Part shown: positions 1 to 7,867 of the stretch, piece after piece
How positions within the stretch are numbered: position 1 is the stretch's first letter
Layout: every line of letters starts with the position of its first letter
Notes under the pieces: model-generated
The model's database searches: none
Seen by the model: the letters and a program-made list of their open reading frames with translations, nothing else
Told to the model about the DNA's origin: nothing
From: Clostridium massiliamazoniense
GTDB taxonomy: Bacteria > Bacillota > Clostridia > Clostridiales > Clostridiaceae
Assembly: GCF_001403635.1 (NCBI RefSeq)
Contig: NZ_LN879464.1
Span: forward strand, 62,001-126,000
Length of the DNA: 64,000 nucleotides
Reading direction: 5' to 3'
Position numbers and translations under genes: made by a program

Positions 1-810
1 CAAAAATATATAGTCAAAAATCAAGAAATTTCAAAGGTGAAGGAGCTTTATGAAAACGCTAAAGCTGAATACGCTAAAGCTCAATCAGAAATTCAATCCT
101 TAAATAAAAAATCAGAGGATTTAAATAAAAAATCCAGAGAGATTCTTGAACATAGTTTAACGTTAGCTGCCTTAGAAAAATCTTTTAATGAAATAGTTTT
201 AGAGGATACAACTATCTTATCTAAAATTATAGCTGTGAAAGAAGAAGAACTTAATCAACTTCATATAAAGAACAAACAGTATATTGAATTATCACAGGCT
301 TTAAAATTAGCAGAAATGAATGATAAATCAAAGGATTTAAAGGAAAATGATTTAGTACAACTTAAAGCATTAGAAAAAGATATTAAGAAAATAAAGTTAG
401 AACTTCTTGAAGAAGGAATTAAACCTATCGAAAATACAATGAATGAAATTCTTAAAGAATTACAATTCAACTATGTTGTATTTATAAATAATGATGGTAA
501 AAAAGCTACTTTAGGATTCACTAAAAAGGATCAAGATGATAAAGATGTTAATGTAGAAATAGACATGTTATCTACTGGTGAAACTATGATTTTTATTTTA
601 GCTTTAATTGGAGCAATCTATAAAAAGAAAAATTCTAATTTTAAGTTATTAGCATTAGATGATATTGATAACTTAGACAAGGAAAATCTTCATAAATTAT
701 TTAGTATGTCAAATGTTTTAGAAAAGTATTTTGATAATATTTTATTCATTGGAATTTTAAATGATTTAGATATATCAGAATATGAAAATATTAGCGTAAT
801 AAATATGTAA
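1..810 (+). CDS. SMC/Rad50-like ATPase, C-terminal part (5' end outside window)
   Basis: The frame is open to base 1, so the gene begins upstream of the window; the GTG at 37 is probably internal. The visible ~269 residues start with a charged coiled coil. They end with an ABC-type ATPase half: the signature-like LSTGETMIF, then a Walker B strand LLALDDIDNLD and a final beta strand. This arrangement is typical of the C-terminal half of SMC/Rad50/RecF-like ATPases, which act on DNA ends or structure. The P-loop should lie in the missing N-terminal half. No downstream gene is co-transcribed, because a strong terminator follows at 872-921. The broad family is fairly secure. The specific function (DNA repair, or a defence ATPase) cannot be told from this fragment. 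Confidence 0.7.
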   Translation, partial: QKYIVKNQEISKVKELYENAKAEYAKAQSEIQSLNKKSEDLNKKSREILEHSLTLAALEKSFNEIVLEDTTILSKIIAVKEEELNQLHIKNKQYIELSQALKLAEMNDKSKDLKENDLVQLKALEKDIKKIKLELLEEGIKPIENTMNEILKELQFNYVVFINNDGKKATLGFTKKDQDDKDVNVEIDMLSTGETMIFILALIGAIYKKKNSNFKLLALDDIDNLDKENLHKLFSMSNVLEKYFDNILFIGILNDLDISEYENISVINM

Positions 811-871
811 ATTGATTTTCAAGATAAAATTTGCTTAAAAACAGAATAAAATAAATAAAATTAAAATAATA

Positions 872-921
872 AAAGTAGGAATGGTATATTTAAATTAAAT
901 TTTACCTCTTCCTACTTTTTC
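872..921 (+). terminator. Rho-independent terminator of the ATPase gene
   Basis: The arms AAAGTAGGAATGGTA and TACCTCTTCCTACTTT pair around an AT loop, and TTTTTCTTTT follows. Confidence 0.75.
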
Positions 922-950
922 TTTTAGGATAAAAATGTTATAATTCTAAT

Positions 951-1082
951 AAAAAAACCCATAACTTATAAGTTACAGGTAATTTTGAAATCACTTTAAT
1001 TAAATATTTTAGTGTCTTTTAATTATCAAGCACTCTTTTAATTATCAAACACATTATAGCATATAGTAAATAATTTTATCAA
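951..1082 (-). ncRNA. Candidate ~96-nt orphan small RNA with its own promoter and terminator
   Basis: On the minus strand there is a near-consensus promoter: TTGATA at 1082-1077, an 18-nt spacer, TATAAT at 1058-1053, and an upstream TG that makes an extended -10. Transcription would start near 1046. It would end at a hairpin (TAACTTATAAGTTA core) followed by seven U at 951-979. Between them there is no reading frame. There are instead two copies of TTGATAATTAAAAGA about 20 nt apart, which suggests a structured or repeat RNA. The role is unknown. The 41-aa gene at 1123 is divergently arranged, so an antisense or toxin-antitoxin link is possible but not shown. Confidence 0.45.
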
Positions 1083-1122
1083 TGAAATTATTAAATATTA
1101 ACAATTAATGGGGTGAGTTAAA

Positions 1123-1248
1123 TTGAGAGATAAAATAAATGAATTAAATAATTTGAAAAAAGAAATAGAAGAGATTTTTGATTTTTGTGATAACAAAATA
1201 GAAGATTTACTTAAAGAATTAGACAAATTAGAAAGTGAAATAAAATAG
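1123..1248 (+). CDS. Small acidic coiled-coil protein, 41 aa
   Basis: The TTG start is preceded by a strong ribosome binding site, GGGGTGAG, five bases upstream. The product is very charged and helical, with leucine/isoleucine heptads and a C-terminal LLKELDKLESEIK. The ELDKL segment recalls Spo0E-type Asp-phosphatases (SQELD motif), but the match is short, the usual serine-glutamine is absent, and the protein is slightly small for that family. A terminator follows at 1284-1316. It is divergent from the candidate small RNA. A real small gene is likely because of the RBS and terminator. Its function is unknown. Confidence 0.5.
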   Translation: MRDKINELNNLKKEIEEIFDFCDNKIEDLLKELDKLESEIK

Positions 1249-1283
1249 AACTTTGAACATATCAAAAGTAATATTACCATTCA

Positions 1284-1316
1284 AACTCTGAAGTTATACT
1301 TTGGAGTTATTTTTTT
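1284..1316 (+). terminator. Terminator after the 41-aa gene
   Basis: AACTCTGAAG and CTTTGGAGTT pair with two G-U wobbles, followed by ATTTTTTT. Confidence 0.65.
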
Positions 1317-1396
1317 ATTCCAAAGCCACTTTATGCGAATTGGAAGAATTTAATATATAATTAAGTACATAAAAACACACAAAAGAGGGATGATAA

Positions 1397-3796
1397 ATGA
1401 TTTTTAAGGATTATGATAATAGAACAATAAAGTTATTAGATAAACAAGCAAATAAAATTATCGAGTTAAATAAAAGTCTTGAAAAACTTTCAGATGAAGA
1501 ACTCTCAAATAAGACATTAGAGTTTAAAGAAAGACTTAGTAAAGGGGAAACATTAGATAATCTATTGGAAGATGCTTTTGCGGTATGTAGAGAAGCTACC
1601 TATAGAGTTTTAGGAAAAAAACAATATAAAGTTCAATTAATGGGTGGAATAGCTTTACATCAAGGAAGAGTTGTAGAAATGAAAACTGGTGAAGGTAAAA
1701 CATTAACAGAGTTATGTCCTGCTTATTTAAATGCTCTATCAGGAGAAGGTGTTCATGTAATTACTGTTAATGATTATCTAGCTAAAAGAGATAAAGAAGA
1801 AATGGAACCTCTATTCCAATTCCTTAATTTAAGCACAGGTCTTGTTATTGATGGGATAGAAAATAAAAAAGAAGAATATTATAAAGATATTACTTATAGC
1901 ACTAATACTGAACTAGGATTTGATTATTTAAGAGATAATTTAGTTTATCGTTCAGAAGATAAAATGCAAAGGAAATTAAACTATGTAATCATAGATGAAG
2001 TAGATTCTGTACTTATAGATGATGCTAGAACTCCTTTAATAATGGCAGGTGCTGGGGATGAACCTAGTAAGTTGTATTATCTTGTTTCAAATATAGTATC
2101 TAAATTAAAAGAAGAAGATTATGAAAAGCAAGAAAAAGATAATTTTATATTCTTATCAGATAGTGGAATTGAAAAGATTGAAAAGATTTTAGGTATAGAT
2201 AATTTAGCAGAAATTAAATATTCATTATTAAATCATATAATTTCTCAAAGTCTTAGGGCCTATTACTTAATGGAAAAAGATAAAGATTATATAGTTTCAG
2301 ATGGAGAAATAATATTAGTAGATACCAATACAGGTAGAATTGCAGATGGTAGAAGATTTTCAGATGGACTTCATCAATGCTTAGAAGCTAAAGAGAGATT
2401 AAAGGTAAATGCAGAAAATAAAACTATTGCCAGCATAACATATCAAAATTTCTTTAGATTGTATAATAAAATTTCTGGAATGAGTGGTACAGTTAAAACT
2501 GAGGAGCTTGAATTTAGAGAAATTTATAATTTAGATGTTGTAGTAATACCAACTAATAAAACTATAAAAAGAATAGATAAAGAAGATAAAATTTTCTTAG
2601 ATAATGATTCAAAATTAAATGCTGTTATAGAGGATATAATAGAGACACATAAAACTCAAAGACCTGTATTAGTAGGTACTCCGTCTATTGATAAATCTGA
2701 GGAATTATCAGCATTATTAATAAAAAGAGGAATTCAACATAGATTATTAAATGCAAAAACTAAAAAAGATGAAGCTGATATAATTAGCCAAGCTGGTAAT
2801 AAAGGTGCTATAACTATAGCTACTAACATAGCTGGAAGAGGTACAGATATAAAAATCACAGATGAAGTTGATAATTTAGGTGGATTAAAGGTAATAGGAA
2901 CTGAAAGAACTGAAAGTAGAAGAATAGATAATCAGCTTATAGGGCGTTCTGGTAGACAAGGTAATAATGGTGAGTCACAGTTTTATTTAAGTTGTGATGA
3001 TAAGCTGCTTAATATATATGGAGAAGGTAAATTAAAGGCTAAACTTGAAAAAATGGGATTTGAAAATGGACAAGAAATTAAAAATAAAGTAGTTTCAAAG
3101 CAAGTTGATAAAGCTCAAAATGTTATTAATGCTATAAACTTTGAATCAAGAAAAGATACTATTAAATATGATGAAGTAGTAAACTCTCATAGAGAAATTA
3201 TCTATAAAGAAAGAGATATTGTAATAAGTGAAAAAAATATAGCTATACATATATCAAATATAATATTGGATAGCACATTCCATATGGTAGCCGAAACTTT
3301 CAATGAAGCAACAAATTCTAATCAAGATATAACAAAGAAAAATATATTAGGTTTATCATTAGAATATGTTGATGAAGAGGAAAGAGACAAGTTCTTTGAA
3401 ATTTTAATTAAAAAATTACCTAGCATATATCATTATGATTTTAGCTCTGCCATTTGGAGTGAATTGAAAAAGATTGATTATTTATCTGAAATAGTAGATT
3501 TTATAACTCATAAATTAATAGAATATGTTAATAATTCTATGAATAAATTGAATTTCTTAACTTATGAAACAATGAGAGGATTACTAATAGAATCAGTTGA
3601 TACATCTTGGATTAATCATTTAAATGAAATGGAAGTTTTAAAGAAGGTAGTTAAGGATCAGTCTTATAACCAAAAGAAACCTATTGATGTTTACACATTA
3701 GAAGCAGGTGCTAAGTGTGATGAACTAATTAGAAATATTAGAGATACATTTATAGAGAAAATGTTCCATATAATTAATCTTAATTTAGAAGCTTAA
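1397..3796 (+). CDS. secA: Plasmid-borne SecA-type preprotein translocase ATPase (799 aa)
   Basis: SecA drives ATP-dependent export of proteins through SecYEG at the membrane. The DEAD motor is clear: Walker A MKTGEGKT at residues 95-102, Walker B VIIDEVDSVLID near 200, the NBD2 motifs ATNIAGRGTDI and QLIGRSGRQG, and a scaffold/wing region ending VDTSWINHLNEM. At 799 aa it is a little shorter than a housekeeping SecA and has no cysteine-rich SEC-C tail. This fits an accessory SecA2-like protein, or a minimal SecA. The start has the RBS GAGGG. The next small gene follows at once and is probably co-transcribed. A SecA on a plasmid is unusual. Its substrates may be the plasmid's own surface or conjugation proteins, which is inference. 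Confidence 0.92.
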   Translation: MIFKDYDNRTIKLLDKQANKIIELNKSLEKLSDEELSNKTLEFKERLSKGETLDNLLEDAFAVCREATYRVLGKKQYKVQLMGGIALHQGRVVEMKTGEGKTLTELCPAYLNALSGEGVHVITVNDYLAKRDKEEMEPLFQFLNLSTGLVIDGIENKKEEYYKDITYSTNTELGFDYLRDNLVYRSEDKMQRKLNYVIIDEVDSVLIDDARTPLIMAGAGDEPSKLYYLVSNIVSKLKEEDYEKQEKDNFIFLSDSGIEKIEKILGIDNLAEIKYSLLNHIISQSLRAYYLMEKDKDYIVSDGEIILVDTNTGRIADGRRFSDGLHQCLEAKERLKVNAENKTIASITYQNFFRLYNKISGMSGTVKTEELEFREIYNLDVVVIPTNKTIKRIDKEDKIFLDNDSKLNAVIEDIIETHKTQRPVLVGTPSIDKSEELSALLIKRGIQHRLLNAKTKKDEADIISQAGNKGAITIATNIAGRGTDIKITDEVDNLGGLKVIGTERTESRRIDNQLIGRSGRQGNNGESQFYLSCDDKLLNIYGEGKLKAKLEKMGFENGQEIKNKVVSKQVDKAQNVINAINFESRKDTIKYDEVVNSHREIIYKERDIVISEKNIAIHISNIILDSTFHMVAETFNEATNSNQDITKKNILGLSLEYVDEEERDKFFEILIKKLPSIYHYDFSSAIWSELKKIDYLSEIVDFITHKLIEYVNNSMNKLNFLTYETMRGLLIESVDTSWINHLNEMEVLKKVVKDQSYNQKKPIDVYTLEAGAKCDELIRNIRDTFIEKMFHIINLNLEA

Positions 3797-3813
3797 TGAG
3801 GTGCAGAGTAGAT

Positions 3814-4071
3814 ATGAAGACTTTAAAAAATTTTATAATATATGATAATTATTATTCAAAAAAATTTGAAAGAAAAATTGAAGCAAGAGTATTAAATATG
3901 AGTAAAAAATCCTTGTCTATAGATGAAATGACTTATAACGGAGAGAAATATGAGATAAAAGCAGAGCTTGTTGAATTAGCAGAAGGAGAAAGTAGAACAG
4001 TATATTTAATTGAGAAAATACTTCCTGAAGAAAAAATTTCATATGATGAATTAATGGAAGTATTAAATTGA
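3814..4071 (+). CDS. Small protein co-transcribed with secA (85 aa, unknown)
   Basis: The start ATG at 3814 is chosen because GAGGTG lies ten bases upstream. An in-frame ATG at 3796 overlapping the secA stop would give 91 aa but has no RBS. The sequence is a mixed alpha/beta protein with no membrane segment (YYSKKFERKIEARVLNMSKKSLSIDEMTYNGEKYEI). I recognise no family. Tight coupling to secA and a shared terminator suggest a partner or regulator of the accessory export ATPase. That is an inference from position only. Confidence 0.65.
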   Translation: MKTLKNFIIYDNYYSKKFERKIEARVLNMSKKSLSIDEMTYNGEKYEIKAELVELAEGESRTVYLIEKILPEEKISYDELMEVLN

Positions 4072-4076
4072 TGTTT

Positions 4077-4109
4077 AAAGAACCTGGATTTAAAATCTAG
4101 GTTCTTTTT
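4077..4109. terminator. Bidirectional terminator between secA operon and wHTH gene
   Basis: A near-perfect stem, AAAGAACCTGGATT against AATCTAGGTTCTTT, has T-runs on both strands. It sits between convergent genes and overlaps the end of the minus-strand gene. Confidence 0.75.
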
Positions 4110-4657
4110 GTTTCTAATTGGATGTTGTATTTCTCATACACAAATTTACTAAATTCTTCGTAACTAAATATATCTATCTTATTAGTACCCCCTAAATTGT
4201 AAACTAATAAAACTTTCTTTATACAGTCAATATTATCAACATATATTTCGCAGAATTCTATTTTTTCTAGTTCTAACAATCTTTCTATCCTATCACAATA
4301 ATACTCTCCATTTCGTTCAACTCTTTGATATGGAGTATCATTAACCAAGTATTTTTGATTTTCTTCTTGAAATATATTAGGGCATTGTATTTTATACAAA
4401 TATTCTATTTTGCTACTACCACTTAAAACATTTCTCTCCATTTTTAAATATCCCAAAGTATCCAGCTCTTTAAAAGCTGTTGCAATGGAAGTTTTTCCAT
4501 CTGTTAATTCATTTTCTATCGTGTTTCTAGTCACTTTTTTATTGGTATAAGACATTAATTTCATTAACAAACCAATAGCTTTTAATGACATTCTAGTATC
4601 GTTTAAAGCCATATTAATTGTATCATTCTTGTTAGAACAGCATATAATTTTTGGCAT
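4097..4657 (-). CDS. Winged-helix DNA-binding protein (186 aa)
   Basis: The start at 4657 (MPKIICCSN) has the RBS GAGGAG seven bases upstream. An upstream in-frame ATG at 4687 lies inside a palindrome and lacks an RBS. Residues about 20-80 form a winged helix-turn-helix: KAIGLLMKLMSYTNKKVTRNTIENELTDG, then ATAFKELDTLGYLKMERN. This resembles DnaD-like or MarR-like wHTH domains used by plasmid regulators. The C-terminal ~90 residues are an unrecognised alpha/beta region. It is probably a transcriptional or replication regulator. It is divergent from another HTH gene at 4909, so the two may share control sites in the 4660-4908 gap. Confidence 0.65.
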   Translation of the reverse strand: MPKIICCSNKNDTINMALNDTRMSLKAIGLLMKLMSYTNKKVTRNTIENELTDGKTSIATAFKELDTLGYLKMERNVLSGSSKIEYLYKIQCPNIFQEENQKYLVNDTPYQRVERNGEYYCDRIERLLELEKIEFCEIYVDNIDCIKKVLLVYNLGGTNKIDIFSYEEFSKFVYEKYNIQLETKRT

Positions 4658-4671
4658 TATTTCACTCCTCA

Positions 4672-4687
4672 ATGGTCGTGCGGCCAT
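4672..4687. promoter_or_regulatory. Palindrome upstream of wHTH gene
   Basis: ATGGTCGTGCGGCCAT is a 16-bp imperfect palindrome. It is unusually GC-rich for this DNA and lies just upstream of the RBS of the minus-strand wHTH gene. It could be an autoregulatory operator; no binding evidence exists. Confidence 0.3.
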
Positions 4688-4800
4688 TTTTTATGAAGTG
4701 TAATACTAAAAGTTTAACATTTTTCCCCTTGTTTATCTACCATAAAATTATATCAATTTCTTAAAAAAAGCCATATAAGAGTATATAATCACACTTATTC

Positions 4801-4829
4801 TTTAAAAGTCTACTTGATAGACTTTTAAA
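4801..4829. promoter_or_regulatory. Perfect 12-bp inverted repeat, candidate operator
   Basis: TTTAAAAGTCTA and TAGACTTTTAAA are perfect inverted arms around CTTGA. They are followed by a third half-site AAAAGTCTGC and then by a TATAAT at 4848-4853 upstream of the gene at 4909. The position fits a regulator binding site that controls 4909 or both divergent HTH genes. Confidence 0.45.
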
Positions 4830-4908
4830 AGTCTGCAAAATATATTATATAATGATATAATTTTTTTATATTTTAAAAGGATTAAATTAAGATAATGAGG
4901 GATAGGAA

Positions 4909-5256
4909 ATGTTACTTAGTAAAGAAAAATTCAATGAAAAAATAGAGGAAGAACTAAACTATTATGAAGGTAAGGTTTATAAGAGCCTTTTAACCTTTAA
5001 AGATAAAAATTCTAATATTATTTCTCCTAAAATTTTAGATGTTACACAAAAGAGTGGTTTAGGTAGATGTACCGTAATGAAATACATAAAAACATTACAG
5101 GAAAAGGGATATCTTTATATAGAAAAACAAAGGGTTGGAAGTGGTAACAAAAATATTTATACTTTAAATATAATTTGCAATTCACAATCACATTCTGGAG
5201 AATATGAAGTTGCTGATTGTCTTGAAACAGGACTTCAGCAAGTTATGGAGTTTTAA
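4909..5256 (+). CDS. Helix-turn-helix protein (115 aa)
   Basis: It is a short DNA-binding protein. Residues ~40-85 read KILDVTQKSGLGRCTVMKYIKTLQEKGYLYIEKQRVGSGNKNIYTL when pieced together, a wHTH of the kind in GntR/MarR-like or plasmid regulators: a recognition helix, then a wing with a glycine turn. RBS-like GAGGGATAGG precedes the ATG. It lies behind the inverted repeat at 4801-4829, so autoregulation is plausible. It ends at its own terminator (5336-5377), which separates it from the helicase operon. The exact family is not recognised. Confidence 0.6.
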   Translation: MLLSKEKFNEKIEEELNYYEGKVYKSLLTFKDKNSNIISPKILDVTQKSGLGRCTVMKYIKTLQEKGYLYIEKQRVGSGNKNIYTLNIICNSQSHSGEYEVADCLETGLQQVMEF

Positions 5257-5335
5257 TACAGATGGACAGTATATACTTTGGGAAATATATTAACTTAAAA
5301 TAAAAGGACCAATAATCTTTTTTTAATAATAATAA

Positions 5336-5377
5336 AAGAGCACTTAGGCATTAAGTAATGCTTATAGTGTTCTTTTT
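5336..5377 (+). terminator. Terminator after HTH gene
   Basis: AAGAGCACTTAGGCAT and ATGCTTATAGTGTTCTT form a stem followed by TTTATTTTTA. Confidence 0.7.
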
Positions 5378-5384
5378 ATTTTTA

Positions 5385-5561
5385 TTAACAAATTGTTTAC
5401 AAATTTCAACTTCAAAATTTACCTGCAAATAAACATATTTAAGGTATATAGGAAATTTTATTTTATTCAATTGTATTGAAGTATTAAAAAATAAATTTAA
5501 ATTAGCAATAGCTAATGGAGGAAAAAATAAATAGCTAAGTATAGCTCATGGAGGAAATAAA
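5385..5561 (+). promoter_or_regulatory. Conserved ~180-nt leader, copy 1 of 3
   Basis: This non-coding block recurs at 10330-10506 and 14531-14712, each time ending at the start codon of the first gene of an operon. Shared landmarks, in order, are TTTACA (5396-5401, 166 nt before the ATG), CATATTTAAGGTATA, a TTCAAT/ATTGAA stem, a TTAGCA-TAGCTAA stem, an AGCT-TAGCT stem and an AGGAGG-type RBS. In this copy GGAGGAAA appears twice. It probably combines a promoter with a structured 5' UTR. Confidence 0.7.
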
Positions 5562-7247
5562 ATGAAAAACAAAATGATAGGATTAAATGAAAAACAAAAA
5601 TCTGTAGTTTCATGCGAAAGCAACAAAATATTATTGATAGCTTGTGCTGGTAAGACTTTAACAACAACAAGGAAGGTGGGAAGTCTTTTAGAAAAGAGAT
5701 ATGCACCTGAAAGGATTTATTGTATTAGTTTTACAAGAGCAGCCGCTAGAGAATTAAAGGAAAGACTTATCAAAGTAGATAAGCTTGGTAAAGATGTTAA
5801 AACATCAACATTTCACTCATTTGTAATTGAATTTTTCCAAAAGAAATATGGTGAATTTAGTATGATAGGTGATTCAGAAAAAGAGACTATATTAAATACT
5901 TTATCTAAGAGATTTAATATAAAATCACCTAAAAAGCTAATTGATGCTTATAAAAAATCTTTATTCAATGATGATAGAAATATCCAATATGCCATAGATG
6001 CTTATATATTTGAACTTAAACTATTAAAGCTAATGGATATAGATATTCTGTTACCTTGGTTCCTGAAAGAACTAGAAGAGGATGAAGAGTTTCTATTGGA
6101 AATAAGAAATTCAATTGATTACTTAATTTATGATGAATCACAAGATGTAAATGATTTGCAAAATTCTATTTTAGAAAAAATTATCCCAGCAGGTTCTCCA
6201 ATAGGTTTTATGATGGTTGGAGATGATGACCAAAACATTTATCAATGGAATAACACTAGTGTTGAATATATCTTAGGATTTCCTAAAAGATATAATGCAA
6301 CTGAACTATTGTTAAATGAAAATTATAGATGTTCAAATCAAATAATAGCTGCTGCTAATAATTTAATTTCACAAAATAAAAATAGATTTGCGAAAAAAAT
6401 GATAGGAATGTTTGATGCAGAGGATATTAATTTAGAAAGTTTTGAAACTGAAACTGAAGAAATATTAAGAATTATAGGTATATCAAGCTCTTATATCACA
6501 GGAGATAGAAAATTAGCTATCTTATGCAGAAGTAATAAAGAGATTAAGGATATATATAAAGTTTTTAAATCACTTAATATTGATGTTAATACCTCTATAA
6601 AAGAAGAATTAAATAGAGAAATAATAGACAGGCTTAAACTTATAATAAATCCAGCTAATGACCTTTTAACTGAAAAAATCATTGGCACTGATAAAGATAT
6701 TAAGATCTACGCCTTAGATAATAAAATTTCTTTATTCCAAGCTTATGTAGAACATGAAAATGAGATTGCATTAAAAATGCAACTCTTAAATACTGCATTA
6801 AATAGTAGTAAAACTGCTTATTCAATGTACTTATTGATATGTGAAAAATTAAATATGATACCAGACGAAAAAATAATGAAAGCTATTAATCTATGGACTT
6901 CTCGAATCAGGACTGAAACTAATAACATAAGTAATTTTGTTAATTATGCTGAAAGTAAAGAAGCCCAAGAAGCATTAAAAGAAGGAAATAGCAATATAAG
7001 TTTAACTACTGTTCACGCATCTAAAGGCTTAGAATTTGATGAAGTTATAATTTATAACTTTAACAATATTAATTACAGCTTTAAAGGTGACAAAGAAGAG
7101 AATAGAAGATTACTTTATGTTGCAATTACAAGAGCAAAAGAAAAGCTCAATTTCTTTTTTTCAAATGAAGTTAATAAAAATGGACTTGCATTAAGAACTG
7201 AAGTATCACCTTTCATTCAAGAAATAAAAAGCGAAAATAATATTTAG
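5562..7247 (+). CDS. UvrD/PcrA-like superfamily 1 helicase with shortened P-loop (561 aa)
   Basis: SF1A helicases unwind DNA 3'-5' in repair and plasmid replication. The motifs seen are Q/I region LNEKQKSVV; motif II LIYDESQDVNDLQ; motif III GDDDQNIYQWN; motif IV YRCSNQII; motif V LTTVHASKGLEFDE; and motif VI LYVAITRAKEKL. The P-loop at residues 27-32 reads ACAGKT instead of the usual ACAGSGKT, so two residues are missing. An in-frame loss of six bases inside a GGT-rich repeat would explain this. ATP binding may therefore be impaired. At 561 aa it is shorter than PcrA (~720) and part of the 1B/2B insertions is absent. It is first in an operon behind the conserved leader, with two small genes after it. 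Confidence 0.88.
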   Translation: MKNKMIGLNEKQKSVVSCESNKILLIACAGKTLTTTRKVGSLLEKRYAPERIYCISFTRAAARELKERLIKVDKLGKDVKTSTFHSFVIEFFQKKYGEFSMIGDSEKETILNTLSKRFNIKSPKKLIDAYKKSLFNDDRNIQYAIDAYIFELKLLKLMDIDILLPWFLKELEEDEEFLLEIRNSIDYLIYDESQDVNDLQNSILEKIIPAGSPIGFMMVGDDDQNIYQWNNTSVEYILGFPKRYNATELLLNENYRCSNQIIAAANNLISQNKNRFAKKMIGMFDAEDINLESFETETEEILRIIGISSSYITGDRKLAILCRSNKEIKDIYKVFKSLNIDVNTSIKEELNREIIDRLKLIINPANDLLTEKIIGTDKDIKIYALDNKISLFQAYVEHENEIALKMQLLNTALNSSKTAYSMYLLICEKLNMIPDEKIMKAINLWTSRIRTETNNISNFVNYAESKEAQEALKEGNSNISLTTVHASKGLEFDEVIIYNFNNINYSFKGDKEENRRLLYVAITRAKEKLNFFFSNEVNKNGLALRTEVSPFIQEIKSENNI

Positions 7248-7259
7248 GAGATGACAACA

Positions 7260-7481
7260 ATGGAAATGAAATATTTTAATAATGAACTTATAGTAATAGA
7301 TGAGGAAATAGAAAAAAGATATGCAATAGGAGATACAGTTTTAATTGACGTAAAGTGTAATTATTATGGTGGATATAGTGGAAGAATATCAAGCTTAGAA
7401 GAAAATAGGCTTACAATTTCTGAACTTAATACACCATCATCATATACTGTTGCATTTGATTATATAAAAAAAATTGTATAA
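7260..7481 (+). CDS. Small unknown protein in helicase operon (73 aa)
   Basis: The start at 7260 is chosen because AGGAG lies nine bases upstream. The ATG at 7251 touches that RBS. The sequence is beta-rich, with IGDTVLIDVKCNYYGGYSGRISSLEENRLTISE if read in two parts, and resembles a small SH3/KOW-like barrel. No confident family. It follows the helicase by only a few bases, so it is probably co-transcribed and co-regulated by the leader. Confidence 0.6.
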   Translation: MEMKYFNNELIVIDEEIEKRYAIGDTVLIDVKCNYYGGYSGRISSLEENRLTISELNTPSSYTVAFDYIKKIV

Positions 7482-7528
7482 AACTAATTGATTTAAATAA
7501 AAAAATAATAACTAAAGGAGCAATACAA

Positions 7529-7825
7529 ATGATGTTAATAACAAATAAAGAGGGTTTAAAAAAATATGAGGGAGATAATTTCACAGTCTTATTAACATTT
7601 GATAATAATAAGAATTTAATAAATTTTAATATAAAAAGCGAAGATAGTTATTTGCCAAAAATATTTCCTGTATTTGATGAAGAAGATTATGAAGTAATAG
7701 ATTTTAAAATAGAAACTAAAGGTAGTGGAACATTTTATAAGGATGAAATAAAGAAAATTATAGCTGGCTATGAAAAAGCAGTAAGTATAATTGATGAATT
7801 AAAAGAAATAATAGAATTAAAATAA
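7529..7825 (+). CDS. Unknown protein, last gene of helicase operon (98 aa)
   Basis: AAGGAG lies eight bases before the ATG. It is an acidic alpha/beta protein with no transmembrane segment or recognised motif; the C-terminus is a helix (IIAGYEKAVSIIDELKEII). It lies 48 bp after the 73-aa gene and ends at a strong bidirectional terminator. Function unknown. Confidence 0.6.
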   Translation: MMLITNKEGLKKYEGDNFTVLLTFDNNKNLINFNIKSEDSYLPKIFPVFDEEDYEVIDFKIETKGSGTFYKDEIKKIIAGYEKAVSIIDELKEIIELK

Positions 7826-7831
7826 AATTAA

Positions 7832-7865
7832 TAAAAGCTATCTAGGATATACCTAGATAGCTTTT
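7832..7865. terminator. Bidirectional terminator
   Basis: AAAAGCTATCTAGG and CCTAGATAGCTTTT are perfect arms around ATATA, with T-runs both ways. It separates the convergent helicase operon and rep gene. Confidence 0.85.
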
Positions 7866-7867
7866 TG

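Noticed and set aside
1098-1280. 60-codon minus-strand frame antisense to the small coiled-coil gene
   Set aside because: No RBS, Ser/Leu/Ile-rich composition typical of the complement of a Lys/Glu-rich coding strand; the plus strand has RBS, start and terminator.
5515-5545. Leader peptide MEEKINS in leader copy 1
   Set aside because: The ATG and frame are not conserved in copies 2 and 3, so translation of this short frame is not a shared feature.
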